From Sipunculus nudus (taxonomy: Eukaryota; Annelida; Sipuncula; Golfingiida; Sipunculidae): 64,000 nt of DNA. A program made the translations under genes and the position numbers. A model generated the notes under the pieces. It had not been told where the DNA came from. It made no database searches and saw nothing but the letters and a program-made list of their open reading frames with translations. Shown one piece after another: positions 27,001 to 39,000 of the stretch. Location: assembly GCA_026874595.1 (NCBI GenBank), contig CM049316.1:54445676-54509675 (forward strand), given 5' to 3'. Position 1 is the first letter of the stretch. Each line of letters starts with the position of its first letter.

Positions 27001-30000
27001 ATAGATCTCACATAGCTCTTTATCACTGGCAAAACTGGTGGCACCACCTGCAACCATTTTTGCACAGCGTCTGTCTGTTTGTCTGCCATGGGATATTCAC
27101 TCATATCTCGGCAGTGGTTTGACTTTTTGCATTTGTATACAACTTTGACAGCTTTCTGGATTTTATGACAGGTGGCACAACCTACATACACTTTTTGGCT
27201 GCAGACATCCATGCTAATATATGCAACACACCTTACTCTATTTCCCCTTGCCACTCAATCCATGCCTCACTTCATCTGTCCCACTCTGATTTCGGCGGAT
27301 ACATGTAGTCGCTTGTCGATAACCCGTATTCTAGTTTTAAATATGTTTATTATACAATACTCTTTCAGGTTGAGGTTGCCAAATCTGGCCTTCAGGCCTC
27401 CCTGTTGGTCCGTCACCCTGAAACCAGTGCCTTGTATGTGAACTTTGACCCCCAAATCATGACCTTGATCAGGGAGACAGAGTGCATGGTTCGTCTCGGA
27501 CTGGAGATTCCACCAGTAGCAAAGGCCTTGCGTGCACGACAGGGTCAATTCAAGGAGACCTACAATGCGCTCAATGTAAGTCATTTTCACATATTAACTT
27601 TTTGTATTTGTTGTCATGGGTTGTAGATTATTCTCTACATATACATTAATTGGGGTCCATTTGTGACAACTTTTGTATCATTAAATTTCTGTTGAAAGAT
27701 TTATTATTATTAAAAGCATCTGTGTAGAAGAGGCAAGTTTTAGTAATAAAGAAGTTAAAAAGTAAAGATCCCATGTTTTGTTGTTTGATGCTTTCAGACT
27801 GTTCTATTATTTTGTAACTTGTAATGTCAGAACTGTTTAACGTACATGTATTCATGGCAGCCTGGTAACCTGTTTGTAGTGATTGTAGTCCATTGTTGTC
27901 TTGTTAACTGTATTTACCTGGTATTCTGGTGTATCCATGGTAACTGTTTTTACATCATACAGATGATGCTGGAGGAACACCGCCGTGTGAGAGCTAAGAT
28001 CCCCACAGCCTTTGAGCCGCTCATGGGTATGCACATCAGCCGTGTGGAAGAAACCATCGAACCCGGGCTCACCAAGATGACTTGGACTTCCATCAACATC
28101 GACGATTATCTGAAGAAGGTCAACGAGAGGCTGGCTGACCTTGAACTGCTGATGGACAGAGCTAACGACCTTGTGGAATTCCGTATCAATGCAGTACTTG
28201 CAGAAATGACCAACGTTGTGCTGTGTGAGCTGCCGGGAGATGAACCCTGGACGGTGGACCAGTTCCTGGAGAAAACGCAGGTAGGTATCAGACCTGTTTC
28301 CTTAAATGGAAATTAGTCAAAATTTTTAGTCAAAAGTTTTGTCAAAATTGATGAATTCTTTGTTCAACTCTTGTATGGTCAGTGGGAAAAGCCTTTGTAA
28401 TCATTTCTTCAAAAATATCAAAAGTATACCACATCTTCTTCATTTGAAAACAAAAGAATATCTTTGGTAACAAGCCAGGGAACTGTATTGCCTTTTCACA
28501 AATTAATACTTTTTGTACATTATACCCCACTGGATGCTTCATACACCATTTGTGCATTATAAAGGAAGTGTATTTTCCTGCTTAGCTTAGTGTTTTCTTA
28601 AGTAAAAAAATGCAGCTTCTTTTCTGTATTCTTGTTTGCCTGTGCTGTTTCAGTTTTGTCAAAGAATAAAGTCTCATGAACAGTGAGTAAGAGATTATAG
28701 ATGTGCTTGAACTAGATCATTGTCTATGAGCGGTCATTGGATACAGTATATCAAGGCACAAACATCACTCTAAAAGGACGCAGCACTGACAGACTGTACT
28801 TTTGTTCCTCTTAAAGGGGCCTGTTCTTATATCTGAAGTCTATTAATTTAAGATAATCCCTTGAACCTTTTATAAAGATACAGACCACACACAGACTGTT
28901 CATTTTGTGTATATCCATGTGTTTATAACCGGTCCTTTCAACAAGGACCTCTGGTAACAAGTCAGACGAACCATAGTTTTGCAAAGGACATTTTGCAACT
29001 AGTAACCTTTCAACTTCAGCATATATATGCAACCAGTCGCCTTCAGTTACATGGTCTTTCCTTTGTCAACATTTCTGTGTTTACTGACAGCATGTAGATA
29101 AACAAGCTCATACATTCATTACAGAGACGTTTGAAGAACTTTTCCTGTAGAACAGGAATTACCTAGAGTTCATTAATATGTGTGCAGAATAAGCCTGACA
29201 TCCAATAAATTCAATAGAAAAGATATGTGAATAGCTGACTTTAAGTACATTTCATGCATCACAGGTACACATATGATGTATTGTATGTTGTTTACTGACT
29301 GTATTGTTAACATGTATGTATGTGTTTTACAGGAGCTTTGTGTGAAGGGCTCACAGGTGCTCCAGAGTAAGAGCATCAACGTGGAGGATGCTGCCAACGA
29401 GCTCATCAACATGCTGTGTCCCCTCCCGGAGGAGGAGGCTGAGATGGAGCAGGAGAAGAAGGAAGTGGATACAGATGCAGAAGATGAGAAGATGGATGAA
29501 GAAAGTAAGACATGTTGAAAGTTGATGTTGTTTTACCATTGAGAGTATTAATTACTGCAGAGATCTGTCTACCTATACTAATTTAGATTTCATGGCAGCT
29601 TTTATGAAATTTAATTTTCAATAGTTTCAGGGTATAGCCGGAGATAAAGCTGGTTCATTGCTTTTTTTGAGGTTATTGGGTAAGTTTTTTCACTTTAATA
29701 TTTCAAAATTTTCAATAATGTTAATGATAAATGATAACTGGAAGTTTAAGGTTCATTATTAATGTTAATGTGATAAAGATGATAATGCAAACATAGCCAG
29801 ACACAGATTAAAGTATATATAAAGATATACATTCATCTTTATATTTACTTACACCAGGATCATAAAACAGATATGAGCAATTTCCTCAGTGTTTATAACA
29901 TTATATCCTTGGATTGACATGCAATGTGACCTAAGTATAAATTTAGATAATTATTACAGACGGTGAGAAACAGAGCCGTGCTGGCAGCCCAACTGGATCA

Positions 30001-33000
30001 AGACGATCTGGCAGCCGTGCTGGATCCCAGCGCTCTCGTCCACAGTCCACACGTGCCCAGGCCTTGGCTAAAAAGAAGAGGGAACTACGTAACACCATGG
30101 AGGAAGCAGCAGTGGAACTCCTTAACCACTTTGCTCATCGCAACAGTGACTCTTTGCTGAAGGTGACCAGAAACAGCCTGGAAGGACTGCGCAAGCGCAT
30201 CACAGCCAGCTCTATGCTGCACTACATTGGAGGTATGGATAGTTTGTATTTTATTGTTAATTACTCTCCCTCTTTAATTATGACAAAAGAAATGTTTAAA
30301 TATGTTTCAAACCAACACTAGACTGAAAAATGTTCAAATACCAAAACAGATTTTTAGCTCAGTTGACTGAAAGTCATATGAGCTATAGTGATCACTCTTT
30401 GTCTTCGTCCGTCTATCTGTCTGCCCATCAGTTTACAGGGACCAATTCATAATCTGGAATCTTCACACCTGATATCCTGGGAGGTTCATGAAAAATCTCC
30501 TCGGAAACCTGAAATTAAGCCTTTGTTACCCATATCCTTTGAGCTATGGGGCAAGTAAGTACCCCATAGATTGATACAAAGATTGATACAAAATCTCAAA
30601 TATATAAACAACTAATGCATTGATCACCATGATTCTTTGCATGCATATTGATCATGGAGTGTTTCATCAGTGCCTGCAGACTGGTGGTGCCACCTGTTTT
30701 TCCCCTCAGTTTTTATGCATTTTTTTCTCACTTTTGGGGACCATCAAAGTAGCTGTCATCTGTTAACAGGGCCCAAATCGTAACCATTGGACTTCTTACT
30801 TTACATCCAGGGAGGTCTATGAAAAATCTCCTTGGAAACCTGAAATAAGGTTTCTTGGTAGCAGCTGGATGTTGAATAAGGTCACTGTAACCTATATCTA
30901 AGGTGTATTGGCAAAATGCATGATTTTGAGTCATGTTACCCATTGTTCAAGGTTCCCTGAATTAATCTGCGTGCCATGGCCTATGAGCCATTTGTTTATG
31001 CTTAAGCTTTATACATTCTCATTTCAGCACTTTACTTTGTAATGTAGAGTATAAGTGCAAACAGCTTTCATAGTTTCTTCATTGTTAAACTTGAGTTTTC
31101 ATTATATGTTTCTTTCCTAGATGTTGGAGGTGATGGCAAGAAGGACCACCGCCCATTCTTCCGCACCAATGCTGTCTTGGAAATCCCAAACATCTCCATG
31201 CAGCCAGCACTGGATGAGGTACAGCAGGCTGTTAACAAGTCCTGTCAGAGCATTCTCAGCGTCAGCAAAGGTGTGGCACAGTGGAGCAAGGAGCGCAAGA
31301 AGCCACAGGTGGAGAGTGAGCGTCCAGGCTCATCTGTTGGAGACCACCAGAGGGAACGTCGTGGCAGTCTCATCAGCAATGCTCCATCTGAGGCATCCCG
31401 TAGTGACATGGGTACCAAAGGGCGTGATGGGGATGATGATAACCGCACTGCTTATGTTATTACACAGCAGCAGAACAACTACTTTAAATACGTCTCTGAG
31501 AACAAGGAGGTGTCCCGCCTCGTTTCACTCCTCTCCACCGCCATTAATTCCAACAAAAAGGTAGTCTTATACTGCTCTCCATTTGAAGAAATCTTCTTAA
31601 ATTTTTTGGCCAGAGGTCAAATCAGCAAGCAAAGCTTAATGATTATTGTGGTAGGGGGTCAGAGGTTAAATTGGCAAGCAGCATTTTGAGGTTGATGCAG
31701 GAATTGAGACTGACATATTAGCAAGCAAATCGATTTCTTATGTTTGTGTCCTGCTGACACAGCCATTTTCACAAAGGCATATAAATATTTATATTATGAA
31801 TATATAAGCTGAATATGCATTTATGTAGAAAATGCAGTATTATCAAAATTTTACAGAAATGGATGTTATTGCAGAAAAAGTGTTAACAATAAGATGAAGT
31901 GAGACAATGAAAGAATAACATTACCATTGGAGGTTACCACTGCTCTCATTATTAATAGTAGTCATTTATATTATAACTTTTTCAGGAGGCCTCTACTGCT
32001 CTTATTATTAACAGTAATACATTTATATTATATCCTTTTCAGAAGGTTACCAGTGCTCTTATTATCAACAGTAATACATTTGTATTATATTCTTTTCAGG
32101 AGGTTACCACTGCTCTAGACAAATTCAGCCACTACCGTGCTATCTGGGAGCAGGAGCGTGACACTGAGCTTACCGAGTTTATGAAACAGGATCCACGCCT
32201 GTCAGAGTTTGAGGGCATGATCCTTCACTACGAGCAGCAGGAGCGAGAGATCATGTCAGAGCCAGAGCATTACGATGTCGGCCCTATCGCTATTTATACA
32301 GGTAAATTACAGTAGTCAAATGTTATCATTAGAGGGTTCAAATTTATCACTTTGGCAACTTCGATCTCTGACAAATAACAAACGTGGGATGTTAATGTAT
32401 CATTGACTGGACGTCTATATGTCCATCTGTTAACTTTTAGATTCACTGCGATAACGTCCTGGGTCTTTGATAGATTTTCAGTTTCACAAAACCCACCACA
32501 TCTATTTACCAATAGACTATCTCACCCTGGATCAATTATAGGCCAAATCTATGCAAATTTAATGAGGTCAGAGGTCACCAGGCTACATTGTGGTGTCATT
32601 ACCACTATAACCTACCAGGAGGAACATGATGCATAGTGATTAAACTCAACAGAAATATTAACCAAGATAATATCTCACCTAAGTTTGATTATCGGCAGAA
32701 TCCTTGCATGTTAAATGAGGTCAGAGTTCACCAGACTTGGTGGCCCCATGATGATTTCCTAAAAAGCATTTGCATTTCATGAAACCCATTATAAATATTT
32801 ACCAATAGAGTTTCTCACCTGAACGAAATTCTCAGCAAAATCCATGCATATTAAAGGAGGTTTGAGATCACAAGATATACAACTGGCACATTATGCTCCT
32901 TTGCTATGCTCTTGTCAGTTCATTGCTTCCACTGCTTCCAAGCATCTGCCAAGTGCCTTTCTTAGTAGTTTGAGATACCCCATTTGCCTTCAGTCATCTG

Positions 33001-36000
33001 CCAGGGCTTAAGGTGATAGTTACATACACTGGTACAGTTATTAGTTGTGACATTATGACAATGAAATCATCAATATGTTTTAGGTTTAGCAACTTCTTCC
33101 CTGAACACTTCTACAAAATGTGCATATACTAATATACCAAAAATCAAACTAACCTCCTATTTTATAAATGCTAGGATTTTACACATGTACCCTCATAGAC
33201 CCCTTAGTGATGTAACCCGTTGGTCCCATACTCAGTTTATCAACTAACCCATGTGTAGAGTGCAAGAAAATATAGTAAGACAGAAGTGTGTTGTATGCCT
33301 TTATTACTCTCTGGGTTGTATAGTCAGTTATACACATGGGTCTAGCAGTTTAACATTTAATTCTTTACCTGTTGTCAACACTGAGGGCTGTGTTGTTACA
33401 TATCTATTGCAGAATACCTGAAGCTGGGCCTTACCACTGAGACTAAGGCATGGTGTGTCCACTACGGCAAGTTCTGTAACCAGAAATACAAGACTGAAAT
33501 GAATGAGATTCTTGAGTTCCTCGAAGATTTGGTCAAGAGGCTGAGCCGACCAATCAAAGACCTGGATGATATTCGTCTGGCCATGGGAGCCCTGAAGGAT
33601 ATCCGTGAGAATGAAATCCGCATTGACATGAACATCGGTCCCATTGAGGTAATTGTTGGAAGGATTATGGCTCTAGCAGCATCTAAGCAATATTTATCTT
33701 ATGGCAGTCATGTAGGACTTCAAGAGTTGACTTTTTTCGGGACTTGGACTTGGACTCGAGGGTCCTGGACTTGGACTTGTACTCTGACTCGGAGGTTAGG
33801 ACTCTAGAAATTGGACTCCATCTGTAGTCAGTCAGAAAACGCCCTCTCAAATACTTTAAAGACCTATATATACATGCTCAAACTTCCAACAGAATATTGA
33901 CCTAAAAAAGAATATATTTATCAAGCTTTAGTTTCGCTTCAGGAGATAAATGTTATTTAACATTTATAGTTAAAAGCAAGTGTAAACTAACATATAAATG
34001 CACATGATAATCTAATATTTCCATTTACAATTCCTTTAAAAAATGAGATTTATATTGAACTCGGACTTGGACTCAGGTTCCAAGTGACTCGAACTAGAAA
34101 AAGGTGGACTTATACTTGAGTCTCTTGGGCTTGGACTTGACTTGAACTCATGTGACCTGGACTCAGATATTGTGGACTACGACTGTCTTATGGCCTGTCA
34201 TCTTGGAGCATTAAGTCTAGCTACATTTTGTCATGTAAAGAACATATTTAGCCTTTGTAATTTTGCTCTAAGGACAAAATACTTTCTTCGCACCACAACA
34301 GATAATTATGAATGTTTTCTTTGAGAGTAGGTGTTAAGTGTTGGGGTGAAAAATGCATGCATCTTGTGTGTTTATGCAGAGGCGGGATTAATAGATTTTA
34401 TTATCTTATCAAATCAAATGACAGTTTAAGAAGAAAATCATGTCATATTGTTGACTAATTCCATTACATTGTTTAGAAATGAAACATTGATATCAGATTT
34501 GTATTTAACTTTTAAGGAAAAAAAACTTACAGGTAATGTATAATAAACAATATAGCAGTTTTATTTGTCCATAATGCATCAGAATTGTGACAGCAAGAAC
34601 TGTTGAAAAAGTGGTGTGTTGATATTGGTGAAATTGTCAACTTGCAGGAGTCGTATGCTATGTTGATCAAACACGAGCTGCCCGTGGCCAAGGAGGAAAT
34701 GGAGCGCGTAGACACACTGCGTTACTCATGGAAGAAGCTCCAGTCCCAGGCCCAGGAGATCTCCAACCACCTGCTTGAGATCCAACCCAACTTCAAGAGT
34801 GAGCTTATCAAAGATGTCAAGGAATTCCTGGTGGAAACTGACAGCTTCTACACTGATTATAGAGGGGTATGTCCGGTTAATTAAACTATAGAATGCAATT
34901 TTATAGTTTATTGTTATTGTGGGATGCTCCCAAAACTCTGATTTCATTCACTTATTCAGCCCATATTCCCAGGTACATTAGTGCATAAGTGACTGTACAT
35001 TTGTGAATATACCTTGATGAAATTCCTGAATCAGGATAATGTGCAGCATCTGCACAAAAATCTAATTGATTCTTTGTTGGCCCATTCCCAAAATGCCCTG
35101 AAAAATTCATGAGATTTTGTTCAAGAGAGCTTGAGTTATGCTGTGAACAAACACACACATAAACAAACTCACACACAAACAAACAAACACAGACATGGAT
35201 GAATGCATACCCTCCTGGCAGAGGTGGTATAAGGATCCCCTTAGTTAAAGAAAAAAATGAAGAGTGATAATTAAAAAGGACACCTAATTGTAACATGTCA
35301 TCAAATACACACATTGAATATTGTTACATAAAATCTGAATTCTTTCCCCAGTTCTTGTGTTTGTTGCAGTTAGATTATATTTTTTTTGTGTTCATATTTG
35401 TAAATTTCTGCTAATTGTTTATGTGTGTTTCTTAGATCATCTGAATACATGTAAAAACTTAAATGTTTAGAATATGTCCATTTTGAACCATTTGTGACAA
35501 AATGTAGGAGCATTTTCTTATACGTCATTATTTAAGAACAGATCTTGTACACACTGTGACATATGCCATAAGTTAGCTATTCATTATGCAGTTATAATCA
35601 AATATTCATTTACAGATTCCTCAAATACTACTATGTCACTGAAAATTTGCATAAGTAGACTTATACTGTACACCTAACTTCTGTTGGGCAGGATCAGGTT
35701 TTTCTCATCTACCTCTTTACATAAATAATGTTATGGTATGATGGTTAAATCTTACAGAATGGTCCCATGGTTGCGGGCGTTCCGCCTCGTGAGGCGTCAG
35801 ACCGGCTGATCATCTTCCAGAACCACTTTGACAGCTTGTACCGCAAGTATGTGACGTACACAGGAGGTGAGGAGCTGTTCGGGCTGCCAGTCACAGAGTA
35901 CCCAGAGCTGCTGCAGATCAAGAAGGAGCTGAACCTGCTGCAGAAACTGTACGGCCTGTACAACAACGTCATCGACACGGTCAACAGCTACTACGACATC

Positions 36001-39000
36001 CAGTGGCAGGATGTGGACATTGAGAAGATCAACAATGAACTTCAGGATTTCCAGAACAGGTGATTACTCAGAAAATAACCTATGTATGACCTTGATATAT
36101 ATACTGCCTTGTATGAACAATTATATATAACCAAAGTGGCTGAAATTTTTTTCTGCCATTTTGTACAATATAGCTGAATAAAATGTGTGAAACTAATATT
36201 GCTTAAACTTTGATTTTTGTAAATAAATCAAAATCATCTGTGAGAAATGAGAATTTTCTGTTATCATGATGATATATTATTTTACAACCAGAGGTAATGC
36301 TAACTGTAATTTTTTACATAAAACTATAAGATTCACTTTGAGAGGCGAAATAATTTCATTTTAGTTTTTAAGACAAGGAACATTAGATGCAATACTTCAG
36401 TGCAGTCATCTTGAGTATTTATAGTTGTCACTTGACTAACATCAGCCACTGAGCTGCTGTCAGTGTCACAAGAACTGCTTAATCCTATGAAAGATGTTTG
36501 TATATTTCTGGTAGCTGATGCTTTATTTTTATACATGGATAAACATATATTTTTCAAAAACCAATAAATTTTGATACATTCAATCCTAAATAATTATCCA
36601 CATGCTGTTAAATCTCTTACAACCCCTAATAAGGCAAGAACTCTAAAAAGGAAATGATGCCTGTGTATTTTGTGTCAGGTGCCGCAAGCTGCCTCGCGCT
36701 TTGAAGGAATGGCAGGCCTTTGAAGATCTCCGCAAAACCATTGATGACTTCAACGAGATGGTGCCCCTCCTGGAACTGATGGCCAACAAAGCCATGAAAC
36801 CTCGCCACTGGCAACGCATGCAGGAGACCACGGGCCATGTCTTTGACATAGAGAGTGAGAATTTCACCCTGCGTAACATCTTAGAGGCACCACTTCTACA
36901 GTACAAGGAAGAAATTGAGGTAAGTTATGTGACAGTTGCTGTATGATATCAGTAAATTAAACATTCCAGATAAATATATCTGTAAGAGTCATATATCCCA
37001 CTGTACACATAACAAATTAGTACAGTGAAAGCAAAAGAATTTACACAGAAGGAAGTCTCTCAGTTTGACAACTCAGGATAAATGAAAAAATGTCAAAATT
37101 AGTTCAATCCTGTGGGTGTAGATGGTTGTTAGATAAGGGCTTGTGAAAAGACAAATTTAGGTGGTAACAGAAATAAAGAAAGCAGAAAGTGCAATTACAA
37201 GTTGCTTAGGTCAACTTGACTTTATAAAGCATTTCACAGATTTTGTCTATCTAGATTTTTTTTCTGACTTGATTTACAAAAGACCCAATTGGTGTTAATT
37301 CATTAATCCTCATTATTCTTGCTTTGTTCATATCCCATGAAACAAACATCAAATAAAAAATATTTTTCTCATCCATGATAATGGACATTTGTTATAATAT
37401 CATCTGTATTCTGCAGGCATCCCCAGAAATCTAACTGGAATTAACAAAATTTCTTTGATTTCTGCAGGACATTTGTATCTCCGCTGTGAAGGAGAAGGAT
37501 ATTGAAGCCAAGCTGAAGGCAGTGATTGCTGAATGGAATGGCCATGACTTCAACTTTGGTAACTTCAAGAACCGTGGTGAGCTGCTGCTCAGAGGTGACA
37601 CTACATCAGAGATTGTGTCTGCCATGGAGGACTCCCTCATGATCCTCAGTGGTCTTCTAAACAACAGGTAACATATGTAGGATGGTGGATGTTAGGTAGT
37701 TTTAAAGCTAAAAGTGTGAAATTTTGACAGAACCATGGAGATTTGCTTTAATTCTGTGACTACTTATTATAACCGTTTTTGATAGTTTTACTATAACAGA
37801 CTTCGGTTATTCTACTTTCCTACTTTTTCTCTTTTTTTTGTTTCTGGCATATTTTTCCTACTTTTCCTGCTTTCTCTGTTTTCTTACTTTTTTTGCTCTG
37901 TTGCATACAAGTCCATAATGCCGTAAATAACTCTTATAATTCACTTCTGTTATGGTAAGTCCACTATTATGGACAATTTGGAGCACTGTTCGATCACAAA
38001 AGTGCAGGTAGAAACTGAGCACCATATAAAATGTTTTTTAAAAGGATATCAGTAAAGGTGCTGTTTGGATTTCACATTCATTTATTAAGAATGAACATAA
38101 AAAATGTGGTTATGTGTGTGATTTCAGTCCTTTGCCACTCTCCCTTCAGTTTTCTTGCGGTGTCCACGTTTCTACATTTCCATTCCTGCCTTTGTCCTTG
38201 TTTTCTTAAGGGTGTGCTGGACAGCTTGCTGATAACTTAGTTTTATTTCATTAAGATATTTTTTTTAAATTTTATATTTGTTGGGTTTTCTCAGGTACAA
38301 TGCACCCTTCAAGAAGCAGGTCCAGACATGGGTACAGAATCTATCCAACTCAACAGAGATCATTGAGAACTGGATGACAGTCCAGAACCTTTGGGTGTAC
38401 CTCGAGGCTGTGTTTGTGGGAGGTGACATCGCCAAACAGCTGCCCAAGGTTTGTATGTCACACCAGGGAATATTACTTTCAAGGAAATTAATTGTGGAAT
38501 AAAATTACCAACAGGTATAATCATTCAATCTGCTCTTATGCAGATTGTTTTTTCCTTGTTCAAGGGTTGCCTCCTTGTAATTGTATCTGCCAAAACAGAG
38601 ATTTGCAGATACTGTGTTATCAGCCAGACGTTGCTGCCACCGCCACATGGGTATTCGGAGAACTCCTCCGTAACTACTGGACAGAATTTTATAAAACTCA
38701 GAATTATTATCGGGTCACATGTGAACTGCTGTGCCCTCATTTTGAGTTGACCTCTGACCTTTCCTCTCTGCAGAGCATCCATCTTTGCATAAACCCATAT
38801 ATTTTCGGACTCGTTCAACCAATCGGGCTAAAATTTTGCATGAGTGTAGGCGGCGCCACGTGCAACCATTTTTGCTTATTATCCATCTGTTCGTCTGCCT
38901 TTGGTTAGAACCACTCATATCTCTGCAGTGGTTGGACTTATCCACCTGAAATTTTGTTTGTGTATACATCTTGGATAGCTTTCACTCTTTTATATGACAG

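Noticed and set aside
26424-27254. Overlapping open frames on both strands in intron 12
   Set aside because: They fall in tandem units of a repeat, recur with the unit, and match no protein family.
31121-31564. Ser-rich 147-codon frame at 31121
   Set aside because: Another frame of exon 17; the conserved dynein sequence is in the frame covering 31177.
38492-38969. Open frames of about 100-138 codons in intron 24
   Set aside because: They lie largely in the second copy of the hairpin-capped repeat and have no conserved motif.
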